64,000 nt of DNA from Nocardia vermiculata NBRC 100427 (GTDB lineage Bacteria > Actinomycetota > Actinomycetes > Mycobacteriales > Mycobacteriaceae). Of this stretch, positions 9,475 to 18,040 are shown piece after piece (the first letter of the stretch is position 1; each line of letters starts with the position of its first letter). Both the position numbers and the translations under genes were made by a program. The stretch is taken from assembly GCF_001613265.1 (NCBI RefSeq), contig NZ_BDCA01000018.1, positions 1 through 64,000 of the forward strand. The letters are read 5' to 3'. Below the pieces are notes generated by a model, which was given only the letters and a program-made list of their open reading frames with translations, was not told the DNA's origin and did no database searches.

Positions 9475-10331
9475 GCATGCCTCTGCGACCGGCGCTCTCG
9501 TCGCCGATCGTGGTGCAGCTGCCGGCGCAACGTTCGGACTGGGAAATCGACGCCGGTATCGAGGACCTCGCGCTCATCGCGGAGGCCGCCGACCGACTCG
9601 GGTTCGACCACATGACCTGTAGCGAGCACACCGCGGTCCCGGTGCAGGGCGCGGAAATGCGTGGCTCCACCTATTGGGATCCGGTGGCGACGCTGTCCTA
9701 CCTTGCCGCCCGTACCACTCGGATCAGGCTGGCCACCTCGGTGCTGGTACTGCCGTACCACCACCCGCTGGAGATCGCCAAGCGTTACGGGACGGTGGAC
9801 CGGATCAGCGCAGGCCGGGTGGTGCTCGGTGTCGGGGTGGGGTCGCTCGAGGAAGAATTCGAGCTGCTGGGCGCGCCCTGGGACGGTCGTGGCGATCGCA
9901 CCGACGATGCCATCGCGGCGCTCCGGGCATCGTTCGGGGTACGCGAACCATCGTATGCCGGAACGCATTACAACTTCTCCGGGATGATCGTCGAACCGGC
10001 CGGCATCCAGGAGCGGGTGCCGATCTGGGTGGGCGGACGCACCATGCGGTCACTGCGGCGCGCGGTGCGGCACGGGGACGGCTGGATGCCGTTCGGGCTC
10101 TCCCGGGACTACCTGAAGAATATGTTGTCGCAGGTCGACGCACCGCCAGAGTTCGAGGTGGTGCTCCCGACGGGGGCACTGGATCCGCTGGGGGAGCCGG
10201 ATCGGGTGCGGCGCCGAATGGATGGGCTGGCCGATGCGGGCGCCACCTTGGCCGGTTGCGCATTCTCCGCCCGGTCGGCGCAACACTACTGCGACCAGAT
10301 GGCCGCCCTGGTCGATCTGCTGAACCGATGA
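9471..10331 (+). CDS. LLM-class F420-dependent oxidoreductase
   Basis: 286 residues of luciferase-like monooxygenase fold. Features seen are the N-terminal beta strand plus LGFDHMTCSEH, LATSVLVLPYHHPLEIAKRY, and the GRVVLGVGVGSLEEEFELLG segment followed by VPIWVGGRT, the pattern of TIGR03619-like F420-dependent enzymes. It starts at a GTG that overlaps the SDR stop; an ATG six bases further in is the alternative. The cofactor is inferred from family, since actinobacterial members usually use F420 rather than FMN. The stop overlaps or nearly abuts the NTF2-like gene. Confidence 0.87.
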   Translation: MSMPLRPALSSPIVVQLPAQRSDWEIDAGIEDLALIAEAADRLGFDHMTCSEHTAVPVQGAEMRGSTYWDPVATLSYLAARTTRIRLATSVLVLPYHHPLEIAKRYGTVDRISAGRVVLGVGVGSLEEEFELLGAPWDGRGDRTDDAIAALRASFGVREPSYAGTHYNFSGMIVEPAGIQERVPIWVGGRTMRSLRRAVRHGDGWMPFGLSRDYLKNMLSQVDAPPEFEVVLPTGALDPLGEPDRVRRRMDGLADAGATLAGCAFSARSAQHYCDQMAALVDLLNR

Positions 10332-10345
10332 CGGAGGAGCACAGC

Positions 10346-10831
10346 ATGGCAACCGACGCACTCGACGAGATCCTGAGCCGGCTGCGCCGCGTCGAAGACG
10401 AGCTCGCCATTACCCGGCTGATCGCCTCCTACGGCCCGCTGGTGGACAGCGGTTCAGCCGATGCCACCGCTCAATTGTGGTGTGCCGATGGTGAATACGA
10501 GGTCGAGGGCTGGAATATGCGCGGCCGCGACGAGGTCCGCGCGATGGTCGAGTCGTCGGCTCATCGCAAGCTCATCACCGGTGGCTCCGCGCATTTCCAG
10601 GGCCCGGCCCGCGTCGATATCGACGGTGACAGCGCGCTGGCCGTATTCGAATCCTTGCTGGTGTTGCGGGACGGCGACCGGTTCCAGGTGCTGCGTGCGA
10701 GTGTGCACCGGTTGCAGCTGCGCCGCGAGGCCGACGGCTGGCACATCGCCCGCCGGACCGGTCGGCTGCTGGACGGTGGGGCCGAGGCTCGCGAACTGCT
10801 GGCAACCTTCGCGCAGGAGCAGGACGACTGA
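10346..10831 (+). CDS. SnoaL/NTF2-like protein
   Basis: 161 residues from the ATG giving MATDALDE, chosen because GGAGGAG lies 6-7 nt upstream; an ATG at 10328 overlapping the previous stop would add six residues. The fold is a cone-shaped alpha+beta barrel: N-terminal helices with RLIASYGPLVDSG, then beta strands with EYEVEGWNMRGRDEV and a closing GWHIARRTGRLL. Family members act as small isomerases, dehydratases or ring hydroxylase-like subunits, or only bind ligands. As the last gene of the SDR-LLM operon it probably acts on the same substrate. Confidence 0.85.
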   Translation: MATDALDEILSRLRRVEDELAITRLIASYGPLVDSGSADATAQLWCADGEYEVEGWNMRGRDEVRAMVESSAHRKLITGGSAHFQGPARVDIDGDSALAVFESLLVLRDGDRFQVLRASVHRLQLRREADGWHIARRTGRLLDGGAEARELLATFAQEQDD

Positions 10832-10862
10832 GCCCGTCCGCTGTCCGGGCAGCGGAGCCCGG

Positions 10863-11720
10863 CTAGGCCGGGTAGCGGTAGAACCCCTCACCACTGGCGA
10901 GACCGAGCTTGCCCTTGTCGATGTACTCGGACTTCAGCCAGGCCGCCAGTTTCTCCCCCTCGGCACCGCTGTTGACCAGGATGTTGTACGGGGTGGTGAG
11001 TCCGACGATGTCCAGAATCTGGAACGGACCGGCGGGGGCGCCGGTACCGATGCGCCAGGTGGCATCCACCGCCTCCGGCTCGGCGAAACCGCCCGCTGCC
11101 AGGCCCATCGCGGCATTGAGCAGCGGGACCAGTAGGGAGTTCAGCACGTAACCGGACTTCTCGCGATGCAGTTCGATCGGCACCATGCCGATCGCGCGGG
11201 CGAACTCGACCACTGTTCGGTACACCGCCGGATCGGTGTGTGCGGTGCCCATGACCTCGGCTGTATTGAAATGCCACACCTGATTGGCGAAGTGCAGTGC
11301 CAGGAAGCGGTCCGGCCGGCCGGTGGAGTCGACGATATCGCTGGGCAGCAGGGTGGAGGAATTGGTGGCGAAGATGGTGTGTTCGGGAGCCAGCTCGCCG
11401 AGCCTGCGGTAGGTGTCCTGTTTGATCGACAGCACCTCCGGTACCGCCTCGATGACCAGATCGGCCGCCTGCGCGGCCGTGGCGAGATCGGCGGTCAGCG
11501 CGATACCGGCCGCGGTGGCCTCGGCTTTACCGTCGCCGGCGCCGTCGACCTGGTCGCGGTAGGTGGCGGCCAGTGCGTCGAAGCGGTCGCGGGCCGCGGC
11601 GAGGGCCTCGTCGCTGATGTCGTAGGCGGTCACGTCGAATCCGCGAAACGCGCTCTGGAAGGCGATCTGGGAACCGAGGACTCCGGTTCCGAGGACGGTT
11701 ACCTTGCGGATGCTGGTCAT
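10863..11720 (-). CDS. 3-hydroxyacyl-CoA dehydrogenase, NAD-binding
   Basis: 285 residues. The Rossmann GxGxxG appears as VLGTGVLGSQIAFQ near residue 10, with an aspartate at the end of beta-2 (TAYD) that selects NAD. The catalytic histidine is in LALHFANQVWHFNTAEV, followed by the helical C-terminal domain (KSGYVLNSLLVPLLNAA). It oxidises 3-hydroxyacyl-CoA or 3-hydroxybutyryl-CoA to the 3-keto form. It is a short, stand-alone FadB2/Hbd-like enzyme without hydratase domain. It is convergent with the NTF2-like gene and divergent from the DUF2804 gene, consistent with the surrounding acyl-CoA catabolism. Confidence 0.88.
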   Translation of the reverse strand: MTSIRKVTVLGTGVLGSQIAFQSAFRGFDVTAYDISDEALAAARDRFDALAATYRDQVDGAGDGKAEATAAGIALTADLATAAQAADLVIEAVPEVLSIKQDTYRRLGELAPEHTIFATNSSTLLPSDIVDSTGRPDRFLALHFANQVWHFNTAEVMGTAHTDPAVYRTVVEFARAIGMVPIELHREKSGYVLNSLLVPLLNAAMGLAAGGFAEPEAVDATWRIGTGAPAGPFQILDIVGLTTPYNILVNSGAEGEKLAAWLKSEYIDKGKLGLASGEGFYRYPA

Positions 11721-11901
11721 AACGGCTCCGTTCTGCCGGTGGTGGTGCCGCAGTCGTCCGGTGCCCGAGCCGAACCCGTCTCGGTCGAACGTCCGAGTCG
11801 CGACGTCGGCGGTTGCGGCTGGTGAGCATACTCATGGTAAACGCATCCGGGGCCGGTTCCCGGCACCGGCCCGACCGAGAAAGCGATGAAGGAGACAGCA
11901 G

Positions 11902-12888
11902 ATGACCGAGCCTGCCGCGGCGGAACGCGAGATTACTCAGGCAGTCGAATTATGCACGCCGCGAGGACGTTTGAATCCGGAGGCGGTGGGCTGGACCAGA
12001 CACCCGCTGCACCGGGCGAATCTGCGCGGCTGGGGGCGGTGCAAGCGCTGGGAGTACTGGGGGATCGTCACCGACGATCTCGTCGTCGGCATCGTGCTCA
12101 CGTCGCTGGATTATGCAGGGCTGCAGGGCATCTACATTCTCGACCGCCACAGCGCCGAGGAGATCGTCACCGATGTGGTGACACCGTTCGGTCGCGGGGT
12201 GTCGCTGCCGGACCGCAGCGGTGTGGGCACCGCGTCGGGGCGGGCTGCGGGAATCGTGATCGAACTGCGAAACGACGAGGGTGGTACCGATATTCATGCG
12301 ACGACCGAGCGGGTCGATATCGACCTGCGGGCCGAAGCGCCGTCCGGTCACGAATCGCTGGGGGTGGTGGTGCCGTGGAGCGCGAATCGCTTCCAGTACA
12401 CCGTGAAAGATCTGGGCCGGCCGGTGTCGGGCACCGTGACGGTCGACGGTGTCGCACATGTCCTCGAGGGCGGCTTCGGGGTCCTCGATCACGGCCGGGG
12501 TAAATGGCCGTATTCGGCGGAGTGGAACTGGGCGGCCGGATGCGGTGCGGGACTTGCGATTCAGCTGGGCGGCACCTGGACCGACGGCACCGGCTCGACC
12601 GAGAACGCCCTGTTCGTCGACGGACGCCTGCACAAGATCGGCGACGAGCTCGACTGGGACTACGACCGCTCCGACTGGCAGCGACCGTGGCGGATCGCCG
12701 GCCCACGAGTGGAGGTCGAATTCACCCCGTTCCACGTGCGGGCGTCGCGTACCGCACTCGGGGTGCTGTCCAACGACACCCATCAGTGTTTCGGTCATTT
12801 TTCGGGCCGGGCCCGAACCGACGCAGGTGATTGGGTGGTGCTGGACGGGCTCACCGGCTGGGCGGAGGAGGCTCGGAACCGCTGGTGA
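11902..12888 (+). CDS. DUF2804 family protein
   Basis: 328 residues. The opening WTRHPLHRANLRGWGRCKRWEYWG, an all-beta body rich in Trp and Gly (GGFGVLDHGRGKWPYSAEWNW) and the closing FSGRARTDAGDWVVLDGLTGWAEEARNRW fit the DUF2804 family. Function is unknown; members have a two-domain beta-sandwich fold like carotenoid 1,2-hydratases/AttH lipocalins (from family knowledge, not shown here). No signal peptide or membrane segment. GGAG lies about 9 nt upstream of the ATG. It precedes the mce operon by 250 bp in the same direction. Confidence 0.82.
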   Translation: MTEPAAAEREITQAVELCTPRGRLNPEAVGWTRHPLHRANLRGWGRCKRWEYWGIVTDDLVVGIVLTSLDYAGLQGIYILDRHSAEEIVTDVVTPFGRGVSLPDRSGVGTASGRAAGIVIELRNDEGGTDIHATTERVDIDLRAEAPSGHESLGVVVPWSANRFQYTVKDLGRPVSGTVTVDGVAHVLEGGFGVLDHGRGKWPYSAEWNWAAGCGAGLAIQLGGTWTDGTGSTENALFVDGRLHKIGDELDWDYDRSDWQRPWRIAGPRVEVEFTPFHVRASRTALGVLSNDTHQCFGHFSGRARTDAGDWVVLDGLTGWAEEARNRW

Positions 12889-12918
12889 CCGGCCGCTCAT
12901 CCGAAACGTCACCTGCTC

Positions 12919-12959
12919 GCAATTGCTATTGCGTTCTTGTTCTCTGGATGTAGCATTAT
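12919..12959 (+). promoter_or_regulatory. candidate promoter/operator of the yrbE-mce operon
   Basis: The 250-bp gap before yrbEA holds an inverted repeat GCAAT-TGCT-ATTGC (12919-12932). A possible -35 TTGCGT (12929-12934) is 16 bp from TAGCAT (12951-12956). Placement fits control of the operon; the sigma factor is not assigned. Confidence 0.3.
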
Positions 12960-13138
12960 CGAAACCGAGAATGAGATTTCCGACACCGTTGTCGAGGAGT
13001 AGACCCGGGCAGACCTGGGGGTTCGACGCCGACGGTCGGTGACTGATGGCAATGCCTACGGGAGCGGGGACGGTCGATGATGCATGGGAACCGCGACGCC
13101 GCCGATCGATTCGGGGCAGGTCCGCACCTGGGGGCGGT

Positions 13139-13936
13139 ATGGCGATGACACAACCGGGCTGGACCCGGAAGATGTCGCGACGGTCGGCGGGCGGACTGCA
13201 GCTCGTCGGCGGCTTCTTCGCCATGTCGGCCGATGCGGTCGCTTTCGCGTTCCGGCGCCCGTTTCAGGGCCGGGAATTCCTGGAGCAGTCCTGGTTCGTC
13301 GCCCGGGTGTCGCTCGTTCCGACCCTGCTGGTGGCCATCCCGTTCACGGTGCTGGTCAGCTTCACCATCAACATCCTGCTGCGCGAACTGGGCGCGGCGG
13401 ACCTGAGCGGGGCCGGCGCCGCATTCGGCGCCGTCACCCAGGTCGGGCCGATGGTGACGGTACTGATCGTGGCCGGCTCGGGGGCGACAGCGATGTGCGC
13501 CGACCTCGGCTCCCGCACCATCCGCGAGGAGATCTCCGCGATGGAGGTTCTCGGCATCAATCCGGTACAGCGGTTGGTCACTCCGCGCATGCTGGCCTCC
13601 GGGCTGGTGGCGCTGCTGCTCAACAGCCTGGTCTGCATCATCGGCATCGTCGGCGGCTACGTTTTCTCGGTCTTCGTGCAGAACGTCAATCCCGGTGCTT
13701 TCGCCAACGGCATCACCCTGCTCACCGGGCTGAGCGAGGTCGTGATCTCCGCGGTCAAGGCGCTGCTGTTCGGACTGGTCGCCGGCCTCATCGCCTGCTA
13801 TCGCGGGCTGATCGTCAGCGGTGGCGCCAAGGCGGTGGGCAACGCGGTGAACGAAACCGTGGTGCTGGCCTTCGTGGCGTTGTTCGTCATCAATGTCGTG
13901 GTCACCGCGATCGGCATCCAGATGACGACCAGGTGA
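13139..13936 (+). CDS. yrbEA: YrbE-family ABC permease, first copy of an mce operon
   Basis: 265 residues from the ATG giving MAMTQPGW, preceded by a purine-rich GGGGGCGG; an in-frame ATG 93 bases upstream is possible but adds an uncharged-poor, unconserved leader. It has five or six membrane segments, and the MlaE/permease signature includes the cytoplasmic EEISAMEVLGINPVQRLVTPR loop that contacts the ATPase. With YrbEB it forms the membrane channel of a Mce lipid importer powered by MceG/Mkl, which is not encoded here. Thirteen bases separate it from yrbEB. Confidence 0.92.
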   Translation: MAMTQPGWTRKMSRRSAGGLQLVGGFFAMSADAVAFAFRRPFQGREFLEQSWFVARVSLVPTLLVAIPFTVLVSFTINILLRELGAADLSGAGAAFGAVTQVGPMVTVLIVAGSGATAMCADLGSRTIREEISAMEVLGINPVQRLVTPRMLASGLVALLLNSLVCIIGIVGGYVFSVFVQNVNPGAFANGITLLTGLSEVVISAVKALLFGLVAGLIACYRGLIVSGGAKAVGNAVNETVVLAFVALFVINVVVTAIGIQMTTR

Positions 13937-13948
13937 GGGGAGACGACC

Positions 13949-14794
13949 GTGGTTGTGCAAGCGCGGTATCCGCGTGCGGTCCGCCGGGTGCGTCGCCCGG
14001 TGGAGGGCCTGGGACGCATCGGTGATCACACCATTTTCTATATCCGGGCACTGCTCGGCGCGCCGGTGGCGGCCTGGCGCTACAAGCGCGAAACCGTGCG
14101 CCTGATCGCCGAATTCAGCATGGGCTCGGGAAGTCTGGCGGTCTTCGGTGGCACCGTGGTGATCGTCTCGTTCCTGACACTGGCGACCGGCGGCACCCTG
14201 GCCGTGCAGGGCTACAGCTCACTGGGCAATATCGGCATCGAGGCGCTGACCGGATTCCTGTCCGCGTTCATCAATGTCCGCATCACCGCACCGGTGGTGG
14301 CCGGTATCGGCTTGGCAGCCACCTTCGGTGCCGGTGTCACCGCTCAGCTCGGCGCGATGCGAATCAACGAGGAGATCGACGCGCTGGAATCGATTGCGAT
14401 CGAACCGATCGCCTATCTGGTCGGGACGCGTCTGGTCGCCGGGATGCTCGCCATCACACCGCTGTACTCGCTGGCGGTGGTCGGATCCTTCCTGGCCAGC
14501 AGGGTCACCACGGTCTTTCTGCTCGGGCAGTCCTCGGGACTCTACGACCACTACTTCGCGACCTTCCTCAATCCACTGGACCTGGTGTGGTCGTTCGTGC
14601 AGGCGATTCTGATGGCGTTGACGATTCTGCTGATACACAGCTATTTCGGCTTCTTCGCCGCCGGCGGTCCGTCCGGGGTGGGTACCGCGGTCGGCAACGC
14701 GGTACGGACCTCGCTGATCGCCGTGGTCTCGGTGACCCTGCTGGTTTCCCTGGCGATCTACGGCTCCAACGGCAATTTCAACCTGTCGGGCTAG
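13949..14794 (+). CDS. yrbEB: YrbE-family ABC permease, second copy
   Basis: 281 residues from GTG (GGGGAGA upstream). The N-terminal ~30 residues are cationic (QARYPRAVRRVRRPVEGLGR), followed by five or six TM segments and the EEIDALESIAIEPIAYLVGTR coupling loop typical of YrbEB. It pairs with YrbEA as a heterodimeric permease; substrate specificity lies with the six downstream Mce proteins. Fourteen bases separate it from mceA. Confidence 0.93.
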   Translation: MVVQARYPRAVRRVRRPVEGLGRIGDHTIFYIRALLGAPVAAWRYKRETVRLIAEFSMGSGSLAVFGGTVVIVSFLTLATGGTLAVQGYSSLGNIGIEALTGFLSAFINVRITAPVVAGIGLAATFGAGVTAQLGAMRINEEIDALESIAIEPIAYLVGTRLVAGMLAITPLYSLAVVGSFLASRVTTVFLLGQSSGLYDHYFATFLNPLDLVWSFVQAILMALTILLIHSYFGFFAAGGPSGVGTAVGNAVRTSLIAVVSVTLLVSLAIYGSNGNFNLSG

Positions 14795-14807
14795 GGAGGG
14801 GAACGGC

Positions 14808-15986
14808 ATGGTTCGCAGTATTGTTCGCCCGCTGGTGGGCCTGATATCGATCGCCGCGCTGGTGGCGGTGATCGCGCTGGCGGCGGTGATGTTCCGCGAC
14901 GGCTTCGCCGATACCACGCGGGTCACGGTCCGGTCGCCACGCGCCGGGCTGGTGATGTATCCCGACGCGAAGGTGAAGATGCGTGGCGTCACCGTCGGCA
15001 AGGTGGCCGATGTGACCGAGCGGCCCGACGGTACCGCCGAGATCGGGCTGGCCATCTCTTCCGATCAGGTGCGCAGGATTCCGTCGAATGTGACCGTGGA
15101 TATCGCTGCCTCCACCGCATTCGGGGCCAAGTTCATCGAATTCCTGCCGCCCCTGCAGCGTTCGACGGCCTCGATTCACGCCGGGCAGATCTTCGACTCC
15201 GATCACGTCACGGTCGAGATCAATACCATCTTCGAACGGCTGACTGCGGTGCTGGGGCAGGTCGAACCGGAGAAGTTGAACGAGACCCTCGGCGCGCTCG
15301 CGAGCGCCACCGACGGCCGCGGGGAACAGGTCGGGCGGATGCTGACCGACCTCGACTCGTTCCTGGCCAAAGTACAACCGGCACTGCCGGATCTGAGCCA
15401 CGAGCTCGACGTCGCCCCGAACGTCGCGGCGTCCTACGCCGATGCCGCCCCGGACATCACAGCCACGGCCGGTAACGCCACCAAGATCAGCCGGACCCTG
15501 GTGGACGAGCAGCAGAACCTCGACGCCCTGCTGGTCAGTGCGATCGGCCTGGGCGAGGTGGGGAACCGGGTCGTAGGCGACAACGGCAATCAGCTGATCT
15601 CGATGGCACATCTGCTGGTGCCGACCGCCGAACTGCTCAACGAATACGGTCCCGGACTGAAGTGCTCGATCGAGGGCTTGGACTATCTCGACCACGTGCC
15701 GCCGGTGCAGTTACCCGGCATGGGCCTGACCGTCAACTTCCTGTGGGGTGCCGAGCCGTACCAGTATCCGCGCGATCTGCCGAAGGTCGCCGCGACCGGC
15801 GGACCGCAGTGTTCGGTGCTTCCGGTCGAGTACAACACCCATCCGAAATATCTGATCGTCGACGACGGCGCGGTGCCGTTCCCGAATACCAACCGGGGCC
15901 TGCGCCTCAATGTGCCGCTGCTGCAGAGCATGCTCTTCGGCGGTGTGCCGGCTGCCGCGTCCGCACCGAACGGAGCTCCGCGATGA
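14808..15986 (+). CDS. mceA: MCE family protein, position A
   Basis: 392 residues. A single N-terminal TM (~8-30, IVRPLVGLISIAALVAVIAL) is followed by the MCE domain (~38-115, with KVKMRGVTVGKVADV) and a long helical tail. The C-terminal part contains the conserved LKCSIEGLDYL region of MceA-type proteins. It is a subunit of the hexameric MCE tunnel that shuttles lipids (sterols, fatty acids or mycolates in known systems) from the envelope to the YrbE permease. AGGGAGGGG precedes the ATG. It overlaps mceB by 4 bp. Confidence 0.93.
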   Translation: MVRSIVRPLVGLISIAALVAVIALAAVMFRDGFADTTRVTVRSPRAGLVMYPDAKVKMRGVTVGKVADVTERPDGTAEIGLAISSDQVRRIPSNVTVDIAASTAFGAKFIEFLPPLQRSTASIHAGQIFDSDHVTVEINTIFERLTAVLGQVEPEKLNETLGALASATDGRGEQVGRMLTDLDSFLAKVQPALPDLSHELDVAPNVAASYADAAPDITATAGNATKISRTLVDEQQNLDALLVSAIGLGEVGNRVVGDNGNQLISMAHLLVPTAELLNEYGPGLKCSIEGLDYLDHVPPVQLPGMGLTVNFLWGAEPYQYPRDLPKVAATGGPQCSVLPVEYNTHPKYLIVDDGAVPFPNTNRGLRLNVPLLQSMLFGGVPAAASAPNGAPR

Positions 15987-17005
15987 CCCCCCGTAGTGCG
16001 CCGCTGATCAAATTCACCGTTTTCGCGGTGGTCATGGTGCTGCTCTCGGCCTTCCTGGTCCTGGTCTTCGGGCAGTACCGCAGCGGGGACACCAACAGCT
16101 ATTCGGCCGTATTCGCAGACTCCTCGGGAGTACACACCGGTGACAGTGTGCGGGTGGCCGGCGTCGAGGTCGGCAAAGTCCGCGGCGTGCACCTGCGCGA
16201 CGACGACAAGGTCGTCGTCGACTTCGACGCCGACCGCAGCATCGTGCTCACCGGTGGCACGAAGGCCGCCGTCCGGTACCTGAACCTGGTCGGTGACCGT
16301 TACCTGGAACTGGCCGACGGTCCCGGATCCACCCGGGTGCTGTCCTCCGGTGCACAGATCCCACTGCAGCAGACGACACCGGCGTTGGATCTGGATCAGC
16401 TGCTCGGCGGGTTGAAACCCGTACTGCAGGGACTGAATCCGAACGACGTCAACTCGCTCACCTGGTCGCTGGTGCAGATCGTGCAGGGGCAGGAGGGGAC
16501 GATCGACTCGCTGTTGACCAGGACCGCGTCGTTTTCCTCCCGGCTGGCGGGGACCAGTGATGTGGTGGGCAAGCTGATCGAGAACCTGAACCAAGTGATG
16601 AAGACGTTGTCGGACAGCGGAACCCAGTTCTCCGACGCCATCGACAAGCTCGAACAGCTGGTCACCCAGCTCTCGCAGGAGCGGGACCCGATCGGCGCGG
16701 CAATCGACTCGCTCGACGCCGGAACGGCCACGGTCGCCGATCTGCTCACTCAGGCCCGTCCGCCGCTGGCCGCCACGATCGACCATCTGTCGACCATCGC
16801 GCCGGCCGTCGACGCGGACTCCGACAAGATCGACAGCTCCCTGCAGCGAGCGCCGGAGAACTTCCGCAAGATGGCCCGCACCGGGTCCTACGGCAGTTTC
16901 ATCCAGTACTTCGTCTGTGGGTTGACCATCCGGGTCAGCGACCCGAACGGGGAGGTGGTTCAGCTGCCCTGGATCAAGACCGAGACAGGAAGGTGCGCAC
17001 CATAA
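15983..17005 (+). CDS. mceB: MCE family protein, position B
   Basis: 340 residues, starting at the ATG that overlaps the mceA stop (ATGA). TM at ~8-27 (KFTVFAVVMVLLSAFLVLVFG), MCE domain ~38-115 with HTGDSVRVAGVEVGKVRGV, then a helical needle-forming tail with many Gln/Ser/Thr heptads. The C-terminus has a short Cys-containing segment (FVCGLTIRV) common in MceB. It ends directly against mceC (TAA-ATG). Second of six presumed tunnel subunits. Confidence 0.93.
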   Translation: MTPRSAPLIKFTVFAVVMVLLSAFLVLVFGQYRSGDTNSYSAVFADSSGVHTGDSVRVAGVEVGKVRGVHLRDDDKVVVDFDADRSIVLTGGTKAAVRYLNLVGDRYLELADGPGSTRVLSSGAQIPLQQTTPALDLDQLLGGLKPVLQGLNPNDVNSLTWSLVQIVQGQEGTIDSLLTRTASFSSRLAGTSDVVGKLIENLNQVMKTLSDSGTQFSDAIDKLEQLVTQLSQERDPIGAAIDSLDAGTATVADLLTQARPPLAATIDHLSTIAPAVDADSDKIDSSLQRAPENFRKMARTGSYGSFIQYFVCGLTIRVSDPNGEVVQLPWIKTETGRCAP

Positions 17006-18040
17006 ATGTTGCATTATCGCGGCGCTCACCTGATACGGCCCGGCCTGGTCGGGATAGTGGTCATCGTCTGCCTGATCGCGATCGGCCTGCAGGCGCAGAA
17101 GTTTCTGGCGCTCGGCACCACGGTGCGCTTCCAGGCGCTGTTCGCCGAGGCGGCCGGACTGTCGGTCGGTGACGATGTGATCGTCTCGGGCGTACAGGTC
17201 GGAAATGTGCAGAAGATCGAGTTGGACGACGGCGATGCCCGGGTCACGTTCTCGGTGGACTCGACCGTTCGGCTCGGCACCGAGAGTTCGGCGCACATCA
17301 AAACCAGCTCCCTGCTCGGCAAGCGGAACATCACCGTGGAATCCGCCGGTCCCGGCCGGATGAGAACGCTGGACACCATCCCGGACTCCCGCACCTCGGC
17401 GCCGTATTCGCTGACCGACGCGGTCGGCGATCTGACCACCACAACCGCCGCGGTGGATACCGATGCGCTCAATCGGTCGCTGGACATGCTGTCGCAGACA
17501 CTCGATCGCATCGCTCCGCAGGTCGGTCCGGCCTTCGACGGTCTGACCCAGTTGTCGCAGACGATCAACAGCCGCAACCAGTCCCTGCGGGAACTGCTCG
17601 ACAGCGCCAAGACCATCACCGGGGTGCTCTCCGAGCGCAGCAGTCAGGTGAATGCGCTGATCCTGAACGCGAATTCGCTGCTGGAGGTGCTGGCCCAGCG
17701 CCGCCAGGAGATCGTGGAGCTGCTCGCCAACACCGCCGCGGTCTCCCAGCAGTTGTCCGGACTGGTCGCCGACAACGAGGCGAAGCTGGGGCCCACCCTG
17801 GACCGGCTCAATTCGGTCACCGCGCTGCTGGAGAAGAACCGTGACAACATCGGCAAGGCCATCCCCGGCTACGCGAAAGTGGCGCTCACCCAGGGCGAAG
17901 CGGTATCCGGTGGCCGCTTCTACAACGCCTACGTGGCGAATCTGATCGACGGACAGGACATTCAGCCGTTCATCGACCGTGCCTTCGGGGTGAATCCGCC
18001 GGCCCCGTTCCCGATACCGCATCCGGAGCCGCCGCGATGA
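17006..18040 (+). CDS. mceC: MCE family protein, position C
   Basis: 344 residues; the ATG follows the mceB TAA with no gap. TM at ~12-30 (LVGIVVIVCLIAIGLQA), MCE domain ~38-115 (SVGDDVIVSGVQVGNVQKI), then coiled-coil-like helices and a C-terminal Pro-rich end (NPPAPFPIPHPEPPR). It overlaps mceD by 4 bp, implying stoichiometric translation. Confidence 0.93.
   Translation: MLHYRGAHLIRPGLVGIVVIVCLIAIGLQAQKFLALGTTVRFQALFAEAAGLSVGDDVIVSGVQVGNVQKIELDDGDARVTFSVDSTVRLGTESSAHIKTSSLLGKRNITVESAGPGRMRTLDTIPDSRTSAPYSLTDAVGDLTTTTAAVDTDALNRSLDMLSQTLDRIAPQVGPAFDGLTQLSQTINSRNQSLRELLDSAKTITGVLSERSSQVNALILNANSLLEVLAQRRQEIVELLANTAAVSQQLSGLVADNEAKLGPTLDRLNSVTALLEKNRDNIGKAIPGYAKVALTQGEAVSGGRFYNAYVANLIDGQDIQPFIDRAFGVNPPAPFPIPHPEPPR

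Noticed and set aside
9674..10345. Upstream extension of the NTF2-like gene
   Set aside because: The extension overlaps the LLM oxidoreductase in another frame and lacks family character; a GGAGGAG ribosome site supports the start at 10346.
12889..13138. Possible KstR site controlling the mce operon
   Set aside because: I looked for AAC-N2-GTT in this region and found none, so sterol control of this mce operon is not supported by sequence.
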